NCBI GenBank assembly: GCA_021825445.1 | Contig: JAKAHA010000001.1 | Coordinates: 51,471 to 115,470, forward strand | Origin: a bacterium | GTDB taxonomy: Bacteria; Patescibacteriota; Microgenomatia; UBA1406; GWC2-37-13 | Length of the DNA: 64,000 nucleotides | Reading direction: 5' to 3' | Part shown: positions 57,025 to 64,000 of the stretch, one piece after another | Layout: each line of letters starts with the position of its first letter | Numbering within the stretch: the stretch's first letter is position 1 | Notes under the pieces: generated by a model | What the model was told of the DNA's origin: nothing | The model's database searches: none | Seen by the model: the letters and a program-made list of their open reading frames with translations, nothing else | Translations under genes and position numbers: made by a program

Positions 57025-59202
57025 TTACTGATTTACTTGATACAAAGCCCCAAACCCATTAGAAGACTTAAAAATTAGACGACCGATTTTACTCCATTTT
57101 TTCTCATTTAAATTTGAGTATTTTTGGCGTTCCAACCTTGCAATTATCACATATTTTATTTTATATTTATCAATAAGCATTCTTGTTTCTTCAACATCTT
57201 TTGATTCATAAAGAGAAACGACTTCAGGAATTCTTTTTCCAACGATGTCCGACGAACCTCTCCAAAGCCACTCGTGTACCCACCAGCCTGCAACCGTTGG
57301 AAGACCTGTAAAAGCACTTATCCTCTCGTAGTCAGTATATGAGTCTCCTTGAGCCTCAAGGACGACAGGTTGTCCTTTTTCATTTTTGTTTAGATAGTCG
57401 ACAATTTCATTATCTTCCAAATTATTATCCTTTAACCAAACTTGACCGTCAAGTTGTACCTTCCTATCAAGTTTGCCGTAATATGAGGGAACAGAGAAAT
57501 ATGGGTAGATAGAGGGGAAGAGTGAGAATATTATGAAGATGATAGATAGAAGAAAATTGCTCCATTGCTTCATTGTTCGATTGTTATATTTAATTAAGAA
57601 GAATGTTACTATTGAGGCGATTCCCATCATTGAAAAAGCTTGATATCCAAGTTTAAACATTGTATTGGCACGAAAGTGTTGGGGATAGATGTCTTTGATG
57701 TAAAAAAATTCAGGAATTGTCGTTAAAAAAATACCAAACAAAAATAAAATTAGGATAAAATCATTTAATTTTTTGTAGAGAAAAGGCATTGCCTTTTCTC
57801 TACCTTTTATAAACAAAAATATCAAAAATGAGATCCAAAAGAACCCCCATAGGACAAAAAGCATCCAGAGAGGAGAGATTTGGCAGTTGCCGGCTTCAAA
57901 AATAAATGGACCGATTTTTTTAAGATCAGTCAAAAATTTAGGAGAACAATTTACTCCAATACCAGAAACAAATGGTTTGAAAAACCAGGAAAAAGGGAGA
58001 GAGAAAAATATAAATGAAGCAACTAAAGTTATTGTGTTAATTAAAAATTTAATTGAAAAACCAAACATAAAAAAGAAAACGATTAAGGTTAGTAAAATAT
58101 ATATTGGACCATCGAAGGCGTTGGTCATGTAGTGGATGGCGGACATAAAACCGAGGAAAACAATAGGGGGTAGGGCGTAGAGTGTAGGGAGTAGATTGGT
58201 TATAAATGGTTGAAAATAGTTATAAATAGTTGTAGGGGCGACCCTTGTGGTCGCCCTTTCTTTGATTCGTGTAAAAATAATAAAAAGCAATGCTAATGTC
58301 AATAGTGCAAACGGGATGTCAAACACATGACCGTGGAGGTCGGCGACGACATACGAATAAGAAGGAAATTCATGAATTGTAAATGGAATAAATCGAGTAG
58401 CATTTGGATACCAATACGAAGTTGGATTATATTTTGAAAATATTTTCCAAAATGGAATTGGTCCTTCATTTGGATAGCCTTTGGTAAAAAGATAGATGGT
58501 ATGAAGGTTTCCGCCAAGATTGACCAAAAAAGCTCCAATTAAGCCATAGATTATCGCCTTAAAATTATTTAATTTTTGATTGTATCGTTTAATAATATTT
58601 GTTACGAGCGAAAATACTTGAGTCACCCCTTCTGCAAAGATAGTTGCAAGAATCAAGTTATAGCCGATTGATGCCTTGACGTTACTTAGTTTTATAAGCA
58701 GTGCCCCCGTCAAATGCCCGAAATAATAGTAATTAATTGGTTCTGGTGTATACCAAATATCAAGAGGCGGAAAGAATTTTGTCCGTATTATTGAATTTAT
58801 AAACCCAAAATCCATAAATTTTTCCAGTCCATGGATAGATGGTTCTTGACCTCGAATGAAGGTCCAGAAAAAAAGGCAGAAAAGGAAGAGGAATTCTTCA
58901 AGGATGATAGGGGGTAGGGGGTAGGGGGTAGGGGGTAGTTTTTTGTTTTTAAATATAATCCAATTGATGATTGCAAATAAACAGAGGGAAAAAATTAATG
59001 CCAGTCGATCAAACGGTAAAATTTTTACAATTCCAAGAACAAAAACAAAATAGCTAAGAAGAATAATTCCTAAAGTTTTGGCAAAAGGGTAACCAAAATC
59101 AAATGAAAAACTTTTAAATATTTTTTTAGTTAGTGGAGTAAAAATTAAACCAATAACAAGTAAAGTTAGATACCACTGAAGGGTAATTGAGATCCAGTTC
59201 AT
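57025..59202 (-). CDS. DUF2298 (Chlor_Arch_YYY) multi-pass membrane protein
   Basis: 725 aa with roughly 14 transmembrane helices. The hallmark YYY motif is in PEPINYYYFGHLTGALLIKLS near residue 160, with GNLHTIYLF and the HPQHFRANTMFKLGYQAF-like segment (YPQHFRANTMFKLGYQAF) later. The C-terminal soluble part (VVLEAQGDSYTDYERISAFTGLPTVAGW.HEWLWRG) matches the glycosyltransferase-like family found in Chloroflexi and archaea. Probably a polyprenyl-linked sugar transferase or surface glycan protein (inference). Its coding DNA holds at least four inserted repeats. Confidence 0.88.
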   Translation of the reverse strand: MNWISITLQWYLTLLVIGLIFTPLTKKIFKSFSFDFGYPFAKTLGIILLSYFVFVLGIVKILPFDRLALIFSLCLFAIINWIIFKNKKLPPTPYPLPPIILEEFLFLFCLFFWTFIRGQEPSIHGLEKFMDFGFINSIIRTKFFPPLDIWYTPEPINYYYFGHLTGALLIKLSNVKASIGYNLILATIFAEGVTQVFSLVTNIIKRYNQKLNNFKAIIYGLIGAFLVNLGGNLHTIYLFTKGYPNEGPIPFWKIFSKYNPTSYWYPNATRFIPFTIHEFPSYSYVVADLHGHVFDIPFALLTLALLFIIFTRIKERATTRVAPTTIYNYFQPFITNLLPTLYALPPIVFLGFMSAIHYMTNAFDGPIYILLTLIVFFFMFGFSIKFLINTITLVASFIFFSLPFSWFFKPFVSGIGVNCSPKFLTDLKKIGPFIFEAGNCQISPLWMLFVLWGFFWISFLIFLFIKGREKAMPFLYKKLNDFILILFLFGIFLTTIPEFFYIKDIYPQHFRANTMFKLGYQAFSMMGIASIVTFFLIKYNNRTMKQWSNFLLSIIFIIFSLFPSIYPYFSVPSYYGKLDRKVQLDGQVWLKDNNLEDNEIVDYLNKNEKGQPVVLEAQGDSYTDYERISAFTGLPTVAGWWVHEWLWRGSSDIVGKRIPEVVSLYESKDVEETRMLIDKYKIKYVIIARLERQKYSNLNEKKWSKIGRLIFKSSNGFGALYQVNQ
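57776..57804. repeat. 29-bp perfect palindrome inside the DUF2298 gene
   Basis: GTAGAGAAAAGGCA-T-TGCCTTTTCTCTAC is a perfect inverted repeat with a 1-nt centre. It encodes KGREKAMPFLYKK in a cytoplasmic/loop segment of the membrane protein. It resembles an inserted palindromic element kept in frame. Confidence 0.75.
58161..58195. repeat. GTAGGG-type tandem repeat inside the DUF2298 gene, copy 1
   Basis: GGGGGTAGGGCGTAGAGTGTAGGGAGTAG, degenerate GTAGGG units, encoding LLPTLYALPP on the minus strand. Related to the purer array at 58910. Confidence 0.65.
58232..58261. repeat. GGGGCGACC/GGTCGCCCT palindromic element inside the DUF2298 gene
   Basis: TGTAGGGGCGACC-cttgt-GGTCGCCCTTTC: 7-bp stem GGGCGACC/GGTCGCCC, GC-rich against AT-rich coding DNA. 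Encodes KERATTRVAPTT. Typical of dispersed REP-like palindromes. Confidence 0.75.
58910..58939. repeat. TAGGGGG tandem array inside the DUF2298 gene, copy 2
   Basis: Four perfect 7-bp GGGGGTA units in a row on the plus strand. The G-runs could form a G-quadruplex on the non-template strand. On the coding (minus) strand it reads LPPTPYPLPP. Confidence 0.8.
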
Positions 59203-59221
59203 AGGAAATTATTATATAATA

Positions 59222-59345
59222 ATAACCAGCCTAAATAACAAATGATAAATGTTAAATGATAAATCAATAATCAATATTTAATGTTTAAAATTTGTTATTT
59301 AAAATTGATTTGTTATTTGTCATTTTAAATTTATTATTTCTTTAG
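59222..59345. repeat. AT-rich reiterated spacer before valS
   Basis: Reiterations of AAATGATAAATGTTAAATGATAAAT and inverted TTAAAATTTGTTATTTAAAATTGATTTGTTATTTGTCATTT fill the divergent gap between the DUF2298 and valS genes. No clear promoter is seen in the repeat. Confidence 0.5.
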
Positions 59346-59348
59346 AGT

Positions 59349-61466
59349 ATGGACTCAAAATATAGTCCTCAATTAGTTGAGGAGAAAATTTATAAAGGTT
59401 GGGAAGAAAAAGAATTTTTTAAAGCAAAAATTAACCATAAGAAAAAGCCTTTTTCCATCATTCTTCCACCTCCTAATGCAAACGGTAGTCTTCATTTGGG
59501 TCACGCAATGTTTACATATGAAGATATCATGATAAGATTTAACAAAATGAAGGGGAAAGAGACTCTTTGGTTACTTGGTTTGGATCATGCAGGGACTGAA
59601 ACACAGTTTGTCTACGAAAAATATTTAAAAAAACAAGGGAAGAGTAGATACGACTATAAAAGAGATGAGCTTTATAAAATGATTTGGGATTATGTTGCTG
59701 AGAATAAAAGCACCATTAAAAATCAGTTGAAACGACTAGGATTTGCTCTTGATTGGAGTAGGGAAAAATTTACGATGGATCCTGAAATTGTAAAAATTGT
59801 TTATAAGACTTTTAAAGATTTATTTAATCAAGGTTTAATTTATCGAGCTAACAAATTAATTAATTATTGCACCAACTGTGGAACTTCGTTTTCTGACCTA
59901 GAAGTAGTTTATACGGAAAAAATTGACTCACTTTTTTATATTAAATATCAGATTAAAGAAGGTGGAAGTATTGAAGTTGCAACCACAAGACCAGAAACTT
60001 TATTTGGTGATACTGCGATCATGATTAATCCAAAAGACAAACGGTATATTAAATCAATTGGCAAGACTGCAATAATTCCCTTAATTAATAAAGAAATTCC
60101 GATTATTGCGGACTCGTCGGTTGATATTAAATTTGGCACAGGAGCAGTTAAAGTAACACCATACCATGATTTTAATGATTATGAAGTGGGAAAGAGACAT
60201 AATTTACAAATGGTTCAAGTGATAGATTTTGATGGTAAATTAAATAATTTGACTGGAAAGTATCAAGGTTTAAGAATATTTTCGGCTAGACAACAAGTAG
60301 TTACTGATCTGCAAGCTAGCGGTCAAATGGTAAAAATAAAGACAGATTATCTGCATCGGGTTGGGAGTTGCTATAGATGTGGAAAAGCCTTAGAGCCACT
60401 GCCTAAAGAACAATGGTTTATAAAAATAAAACCGTTGGCAGACAAAGCAAAAGAATTAATTGAAAAAAAAGAAACTGAAGTTCTACCAAAAAGATTTAAA
60501 AAAAGATTATTAGCAATTTTAGATAATTTTATTGATTGGAATATTTCTAGACAAGTAGTTTGGGGAATTAGAATTCCAGCTTATCGATGCAAAGCAAAAA
60601 ATGAATGGTTTATTTCAACTGATATGCCGGAAAAATGCCAGGTTTGTGGGAACCATGATTTTGAACAAGATGAGGATACTTTTGATACTTGGTTTTCATC
60701 GGCTCAGTGGCCGTTTGCAACTCTTATGACTGAAGGGCAAGATTTTTTTGATTATTTTTATCCTACTTCAGTTATGGAGACAGGTCACGACATACTTCGA
60801 GCTTGGGTTGCTAGAATGATGATGATCGGATATTTTTCCACAAAAAAAACTCCTTTTAAAAAAGTATTTTTACATGGAATGGTTCGGGATCCAAAGGGAC
60901 AAAAAATGAGCAAAAGCAAAGGAAACGTCATCGACCCGATTTTAATGATTAATAAATACGGAGCTGACGCATTAAGAGTGGCTCTTATTTTTGGGACTAA
61001 AGAGGGTGGGGATGTTGCACTGTCTGAACAGAAAGTAATTGGAATGAGGAATTTTATAAATAAAATATGGAATGTTGGAAGATTTGTTGAGATTAATCAG
61101 AAAGTAGTGGAGCAATTTATTGCTCCAGAAATTAATAGTGCGATGAATCGCACCACAACAAAAACATTATTAAAAGAATTGGATAAAGAATATAAAAAAG
61201 AGAAAAAACAATATTTAAAATATATGGAAGGTTACCAATTTTCCAAGGCTTTGGGATTGGTTTATGAGTTTATTTGGCATCGGTTTGCTGACTATTATAT
61301 AGAGCAATTGAAAGATGAAGTAATTAATGGTAATATAGAAGCTCTTGGTAGTTTGAAATCGGTTTATTTGGAAAACCTGAAGATGTTGCATCCGTTTATT
61401 CCGTTTGTAACGGAAGAGATATGGAGAGTATTTAATAAAGAGTCGATTTTGAAATCAAGTTTATAA
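59349..61466 (+). CDS. valS: Valyl-tRNA synthetase (short form)
   Basis: 705 aa against ~870-950 for typical ValS; the C-terminal coiled coil and part of the anticodon-binding domain are missing. HIGH-like PPPNANGSLHLGHAM near 40, editing-domain ATTRPETLFGDTA, zinc-like CTNCGTSF, WCYRCGKALEPLPKEQWF-type segment (SCYRCGKALEPLPKEQWF), DTWFSSAQWPFAT and KMSKSKGNVIDP near 518. Between VEINQKVV and TKTLLKEL lies an in-frame GTAGTGG-family palindromic element (61104-61156). Still probably functional: all catalytic motifs are intact. Confidence 0.94.
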   Translation: MDSKYSPQLVEEKIYKGWEEKEFFKAKINHKKKPFSIILPPPNANGSLHLGHAMFTYEDIMIRFNKMKGKETLWLLGLDHAGTETQFVYEKYLKKQGKSRYDYKRDELYKMIWDYVAENKSTIKNQLKRLGFALDWSREKFTMDPEIVKIVYKTFKDLFNQGLIYRANKLINYCTNCGTSFSDLEVVYTEKIDSLFYIKYQIKEGGSIEVATTRPETLFGDTAIMINPKDKRYIKSIGKTAIIPLINKEIPIIADSSVDIKFGTGAVKVTPYHDFNDYEVGKRHNLQMVQVIDFDGKLNNLTGKYQGLRIFSARQQVVTDLQASGQMVKIKTDYLHRVGSCYRCGKALEPLPKEQWFIKIKPLADKAKELIEKKETEVLPKRFKKRLLAILDNFIDWNISRQVVWGIRIPAYRCKAKNEWFISTDMPEKCQVCGNHDFEQDEDTFDTWFSSAQWPFATLMTEGQDFFDYFYPTSVMETGHDILRAWVARMMMIGYFSTKKTPFKKVFLHGMVRDPKGQKMSKSKGNVIDPILMINKYGADALRVALIFGTKEGGDVALSEQKVIGMRNFINKIWNVGRFVEINQKVVEQFIAPEINSAMNRTTTKTLLKELDKEYKKEKKQYLKYMEGYQFSKALGLVYEFIWHRFADYYIEQLKDEVINGNIEALGSLKSVYLENLKMLHPFIPFVTEEIWRVFNKESILKSSL
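61104..61156. repeat. GTAGTGG palindromic element inside valS
   Basis: GTAGTGG, then GGAGCAATttATTGCTCC and GTGCGATgaATCGCAC, ending CCAC. The architecture matches the 24524 element (outer GTAGTGG/CCAC arms and two internal palindromes). It is translated as VVEQFIAPEINSAMNRTTT within the anticodon-binding region of ValS. Confidence 0.75.
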
Positions 61467-61511
61467 ATTATTAATGTAGGGAACAAAAATTTTTGTTCCT
61501 TACCAAAAAAT

Positions 61512-61646
61512 ATGAAAAGAACATGGCAGCCAAAAAAGGCAAAAAGAAATAAAGTCCACGGATTTATGAAAAGGATGTCGAGTGCAAAGGGAAAGTTAGT
61601 CCTTAAAAGGAGAAGAGCAAAGGGAAGAGCGAAACTCACTGTTTAA
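61512..61646 (+). CDS. rpmH: 50S ribosomal protein L34 (below ORF-track cutoff)
   Basis: ATG 61512 to TAA 61646, 44 aa. [19 protein letters not shown] and [21 protein letters not shown] are the canonical L34 sequence. It precedes yidC by 2 nt, as in the conserved rpmH-(rnpA-yidD)-yidC-jag cluster, but rnpA and yidD are absent from this position. Confidence 0.97.
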   Translation: MKRTWQPKKAKRNKVHGFMKRMSSAKGKLVLKRRRAKGRAKLTV

Positions 61647-61648
61647 TT

Positions 61649-62479
61649 ATGTTAAATCCCAATTTATTTAACACTGTTTTTGTCATCCCAATTTTAAATT
61701 TATTGGTCGTCTTTTATAAATTATTTTTGTTAGTTAAACTTCCTGGTGCTTTTGGGTTTGCAATTATTGCCTTAACAATATCTATCAGATTGCTTTTTCA
61801 ACCTTTTTTCCAAAAGCAGATTGAGACAGCTAAAAAAATGCAGGAACTAAAACCTCACTTGGATAATTTATCGGCAAAACATAAAAACGATCAAAAACAA
61901 CTACAAGCTGAACAATTAAAATTGTATCAACAACATGGTATCAATCCGACCTCCGGTTGTTTAGTAATGATCCTTCAATTACCTGTCTTTATTGCTCTAT
62001 ATAACACCCTAAATCTTTTCTTATTGAACGGTCATGCGGAAAAAACAATTACAGCTATAAATAAGGTTTTGTATTTCTCATTTTTGAAAATACAATCTAT
62101 CAATTCTTGGTTTTTCGGTCTAGATCTGGTCAAGTCACCAAAACAGGCAGGAAGTTGGGTGTATTTTTTAATTCCTGTAATAACAGCCGCTTTACAATAT
62201 TTTCAAGCTCAAGCTTCCATGCCTAGTGCGTCACAGCCAGCCGTGTCTAACCTCGGAGGTTCGGACAAGGGTGGCAAAAGTAAGGATGAAAAAAAGAAAG
62301 ATGAGGGTGGAGATTTTCAAAAAGCAATGAATACACAAATGAAGTATATGTTTCCATTTATGATCGGTTGGTTTTCATATTCGCTCCCAATCGGGTTAGC
62401 CCTTTACTGGAATATTTTCTCGATTATGGGTATAATGCAGTACAAAAAAGTGAATGGCAAATTGCAAGTTAAATCTTAA
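61649..62479 (+). CDS. yidC: Membrane protein insertase YidC
   Basis: 276 aa. Five-helix YidC/Oxa1 core without the large periplasmic P1 domain. N-terminal helix, FAIIALTISIRLLFQPF (conserved Arg of the groove), QKQIETAKKMQELKPHL, NPTSGCLVMILQLPVFIALYNTL, and C-terminal SLPIGLALYWNIFSIMGIMQ. A charged Gly/Lys/Asp-rich loop (GGSDKGGKSKDEKKKDEGG, about 207-225) is inserted between helices 4 and 5. Placed after rpmH and before jag, which supports the call. Confidence 0.96.
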   Translation: MLNPNLFNTVFVIPILNLLVVFYKLFLLVKLPGAFGFAIIALTISIRLLFQPFFQKQIETAKKMQELKPHLDNLSAKHKNDQKQLQAEQLKLYQQHGINPTSGCLVMILQLPVFIALYNTLNLFLLNGHAEKTITAINKVLYFSFLKIQSINSWFFGLDLVKSPKQAGSWVYFLIPVITAALQYFQAQASMPSASQPAVSNLGGSDKGGKSKDEKKKDEGGDFQKAMNTQMKYMFPFMIGWFSYSLPIGLALYWNIFSIMGIMQYKKVNGKLQVKS

Positions 62480-62550
62480 ATTTTAAATCTCAAATCACAA
62501 ATAAATTTATTTGGAACTTGGAATTTATAATTTATTATTTTTATAAACTT

Positions 62551-63006
62551 ATGGATAAAATTAAAACAATCAAAACCGAGACAGAAGAACTTTTGGGGAA
62601 AATGATTACAAAATTTGAAGTCGAAGTTGCCGATGATGGAGGAGTTTTTCAAGTAATTATTAAAGCCGATGAAGAAGTATCTGCAGTCATTGGTCGTCAT
62701 GGAGAGACGATTCGAGCCATTCAAAAGATATTGGAAGTAATTCTTTATAAAAAATTTAATGAGAGAGTTGAGATCTTAGTTAACGTCAATGACTTTCGAG
62801 AAAAACAAAAAGAAAGACTTGAAGCAATGGCTAGCGAATATGCCGATCAGGTAAAATCAACCGGAACAGCAGGATATATTCGTTCTCTTTCCTCATTTGA
62901 GCGAAAATTGATCCATGAATTTATCACCGCAAACTATCCAGACCTAACAACCTCGTCAGTTGGAGAAGGTCGTGAAAGACAGTTAGTGATAGAAGTCAAA
63001 AAATAA
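62551..63006 (+). CDS. jag: KH-R3H RNA-binding protein Jag/KhpB
   Basis: 151 aa from the ATG at 62551; the ORF-track start 11 codons earlier is within AT repeats. No Jag-N domain. KH with IGRHGETIRAIQKILEVIL (GxxG-type loop, near 50) and R3H with IRSLSSFERKLIHEFI (R-x3-H). Known in other bacteria to bind mRNAs and affect cell division. Classic neighbour of yidC. Confidence 0.94.
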   Translation: MDKIKTIKTETEELLGKMITKFEVEVADDGGVFQVIIKADEEVSAVIGRHGETIRAIQKILEVILYKKFNERVEILVNVNDFREKQKERLEAMASEYADQVKSTGTAGYIRSLSSFERKLIHEFITANYPDLTTSSVGEGRERQLVIEVKK

Positions 63007-63078
63007 CGAGAGAAATAAATAAGAAAAGATTCTTTGCTGTCCAGTCTGCAATCATAATTAAATTCGAATGTTTTTAAG

Positions 63079-63106
63079 TATCTTGTCTACGATCGTGAAG
63101 TAGTTA
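63079..63106. promoter_or_regulatory. Palindromic operator O3 (ACGATCGT core)
   Basis: TATCT (63079-63083), N5, ACGATCGT (63089-63096), N5, AGTTA (63102-63106). The right arm is degenerate (AGTTA for AGATA), but the spacing is exactly that of O4-O6. Confidence 0.55.
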
Positions 63107-63151
63107 TGTCCTTCGTCAAAAATATATTGTTATAGCAATCCAAACACACAC

Positions 63152-63199
63152 TTTTGTAGGTTATAAGCGATTGACATAAAAATAAATACTTTATATAAC
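63152..63199 (+). promoter_or_regulatory. Conserved promoter module, copy C
   Basis: TTTTGTAGGTTATAA-G-CGATTGAC (63152-63175) ends in TTGACA (63171-63176). A 17-nt spacer leads to TATAAC (63194-63199). The next gene's ATG is 66 nt downstream, with operator O4 between. Confidence 0.7.
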
Positions 63200-63227
63200 A
63201 AAATTAGTTAATTATTTTATTAATTAA

Positions 63228-63255
63228 TATCTATCTCACGATCGTGAATAAGATA
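63228..63255. promoter_or_regulatory. Palindromic operator O4 (ACGATCGT core)
   Basis: TATCT (63228-63232), N5, ACGATCGT (63238-63245), N5, AGATA (63251-63255). Extended core TCACGATCGTGA. It lies between promoter C and the regulator ATG (63266). The right arm runs into GATAATAAT, itself -10-like, 9 nt from the ATG. Confidence 0.75.
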
Positions 63256-63265
63256 ATAATTAGTT

Positions 63266-63853
63266 ATGAAAAATATTAAAGAAGTTAAATTAAAAAGAGG
63301 GCAGCTTTATTGGTATATCCTTGAAGTTATTGGGATGACGATATTATCTGGCGGTAACCCTCTTCGTCCCATAATTCCTATGGCTATAAAAGAAATTATC
63401 AAAACTCTTAAAGAAGTTAAAAACTTAAATATTAAAGAAGAAAAAATTAAAAAAAGTTTGGAAAACTTAGAAAAAAATGAAATTATTGAACTGGAAGAAA
63501 AAGAAGATAAAGTTTTCGTAAAATTAAAAGATAAAAATAATTTAACAGTCTTAAAATATTCAATCAAAGCTCTTTTAGATTTTAAAAAGAAAGAAAAAAA
63601 GTGGAATGGCAAATGGTTTTTAGTTTTTTTTGATGTCCCAGAAATCCAAAGGAATAAGCGGGATTATTTGCGAAGTTTTTTAAATAAAATCGGATTTTAT
63701 TGTTATCAAAAAAGCGTGTACGTATTTCCATATGAATGTGAAAAAGAAATAACATTAATTAAAAAAATCGTTGAGGGCGCAAAATATATGAAGTATATTA
63801 TTGCTGAAAAGATAGAGGATGAAGCAAAAATAAAAACATTTTTTAGTCTCTAA
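63266..63853 (+). CDS. PaaX/Cas2-like regulator
   Basis: 195 aa. N-terminal winged-helix-like half (about 1-95; GQLYWYILEVIGMTILSGG, KIKKSLENLEKNEIIELEEKEDKVFVKL). The C-terminal ferredoxin-like half (about 110-180; KWNGKWFLVFFDVPEIQRNKRDYLRSFLNKIGFYCYQKSVYVFPY) matches the PaaX C-terminal/Cas2 fold, with the conserved Asp of FDVPE. No cas1 or CRISPR array is in view, so a transcription regulator is likelier than a spacer-acquisition Cas2. Surrounded by four ACGATCGT palindromes, it is a strong candidate for the protein that binds them. Confidence 0.78.
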   Translation: MKNIKEVKLKRGQLYWYILEVIGMTILSGGNPLRPIIPMAIKEIIKTLKEVKNLNIKEEKIKKSLENLEKNEIIELEEKEDKVFVKLKDKNNLTVLKYSIKALLDFKKKEKKWNGKWFLVFFDVPEIQRNKRDYLRSFLNKIGFYCYQKSVYVFPYECEKEITLIKKIVEGAKYMKYIIAEKIEDEAKIKTFFSL

Positions 63854-63857
63854 ATTC

Positions 63858-63885
63858 TATCTACCTCACGATCGTGGACAAGATA
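63858..63885. promoter_or_regulatory. Palindromic operator O5 (ACGATCGT core)
   Basis: TATCT (63858-63862), N5, ACGATCGT (63868-63875), N5, AGATA (63881-63885), starting 5 nt after the regulator's stop codon. Exact 28-bp geometry. Confidence 0.75.
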
Positions 63886-63904
63886 ATAACTTGAATTTAA
63901 CTCT

Positions 63905-63932
63905 TATCTATATCACGATCGTGAAGGAGATA
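63905..63932. promoter_or_regulatory. Palindromic operator O6 (ACGATCGT core)
   Basis: TATCT (63905-63909), N5, ACGATCGT (63915-63922), N5, AGATA (63928-63932), followed by TAATAAT. It is 47 bp from O5 centre to centre and probably serves a gene beyond the window. Confidence 0.75.
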
Positions 63933-64000
63933 TAATAATTTTGAGTTAAATTTAGGTTTATTTGTAAGAAGAAACAGTACATACCTCAAAGAGGTAAAAA

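Noticed and set aside
63858-64000. A possible CRISPR array or leader after the Cas2-like gene
   Set aside because: The palindromes are unequally spaced, differ in their spacers, and have no repeat-spacer periodicity. No cas1 or cas9/cas12 homologue is seen.

Overview
The window is AT-rich, gene-dense bacterial chromosome and looks like a member of the Candidate Phyla Radiation (Patescibacteria), most likely the Microgenomates side. This is inferred from content, not from a marker-gene tree. The supporting signs are: small intergenic gaps; many short membrane proteins of unknown function; an archaeal-type ATP-dependent DNA ligase; archaeal-type PurP; DUF2298, DUF2130 and DUF5666-like proteins; VirB2-like pilin pairs; a short ValS; an isolated 5S rRNA gene; and several families of small palindromic repeats, some inserted in frame inside conserved genes. 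Many genes have a -10 box 6-9 nt before the ATG and no Shine-Dalgarno, which implies leaderless mRNAs. A few others have a strong GGAGG.

Layout. 0-4 kb: a minus-strand lower-glycolysis/gluconeogenesis operon (fba, glpX, gap, pgk), then yidD. 4-9.5 kb: trmD, superoxide dismutase, gltX, two envelope-associated unknowns and purM on the plus strand. 9.5-11.6 kb: small unknowns and repeats. 11.6-24.4 kb: a minus-strand de novo purine cluster, read purF, purN, purD, purL, purQ, purP2, purP1, purB, purE, purC. 24.7-30.3 kb: a TPR membrane protein, era, a permuted NlpC/P60-like protein, typA and an RRM RNA-binding protein. 30.4-36.8 kb: small membrane proteins, a two-component system and a MacAB-like efflux system with a DUF5666-like protein. 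36.8-41.5 kb: a TrpR-like regulator between two matching palindromes, an MBL hydrolase, an acetolactate-synthase-like enzyme, an aldehyde dehydrogenase and a GIY-YIG protein. 42.4-44.3 kb: tRNA-Gln(UUG), DUF2130 and an isolated 5S rRNA. 44.3-48.2 kb: membrane proteins and a secreted Cys-rich repeat protein. 48.2-52 kb: an accessory island (DUF4143 ATPase, RHH/PIN toxin-antitoxin, VirB2-like pair, Fic). 52-59 kb: DNA ligase, two glycosyltransferases, an EEP-family hydrolase, a small leaderless ORF and a DUF2298 membrane protein. 59-64 kb: valS, rpmH, yidC, jag and a PaaX/Cas2-like regulator.

How it fits together. The purine genes cover PRPP to FAICAR using PurF, D, N, SL+Q, M, E, C, B and PurP. 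PurK and an IMP cyclohydrolase (PurH or PurO) are not in the window. One of the two PurP paralogues has lost the glycine-rich ATP-binding loop.

The most novel signals are regulatory. A 28-bp palindrome (TATCT-N5-ACGATCGT-N5-AGATA) occurs six times: four copies surround the PaaX/Cas2-like gene and two sit at the promoters of a small membrane protein and the two-component/efflux operon. A separate 24-nt promoter module (TTTTGTAGGTTATAA...CGATTGAC) occurs three times. The TrpR-like gene is bracketed by its own pair of palindromes. At least three families of palindromic elements are also found inside coding sequences (valS, gltX, the DUF2298 gene).
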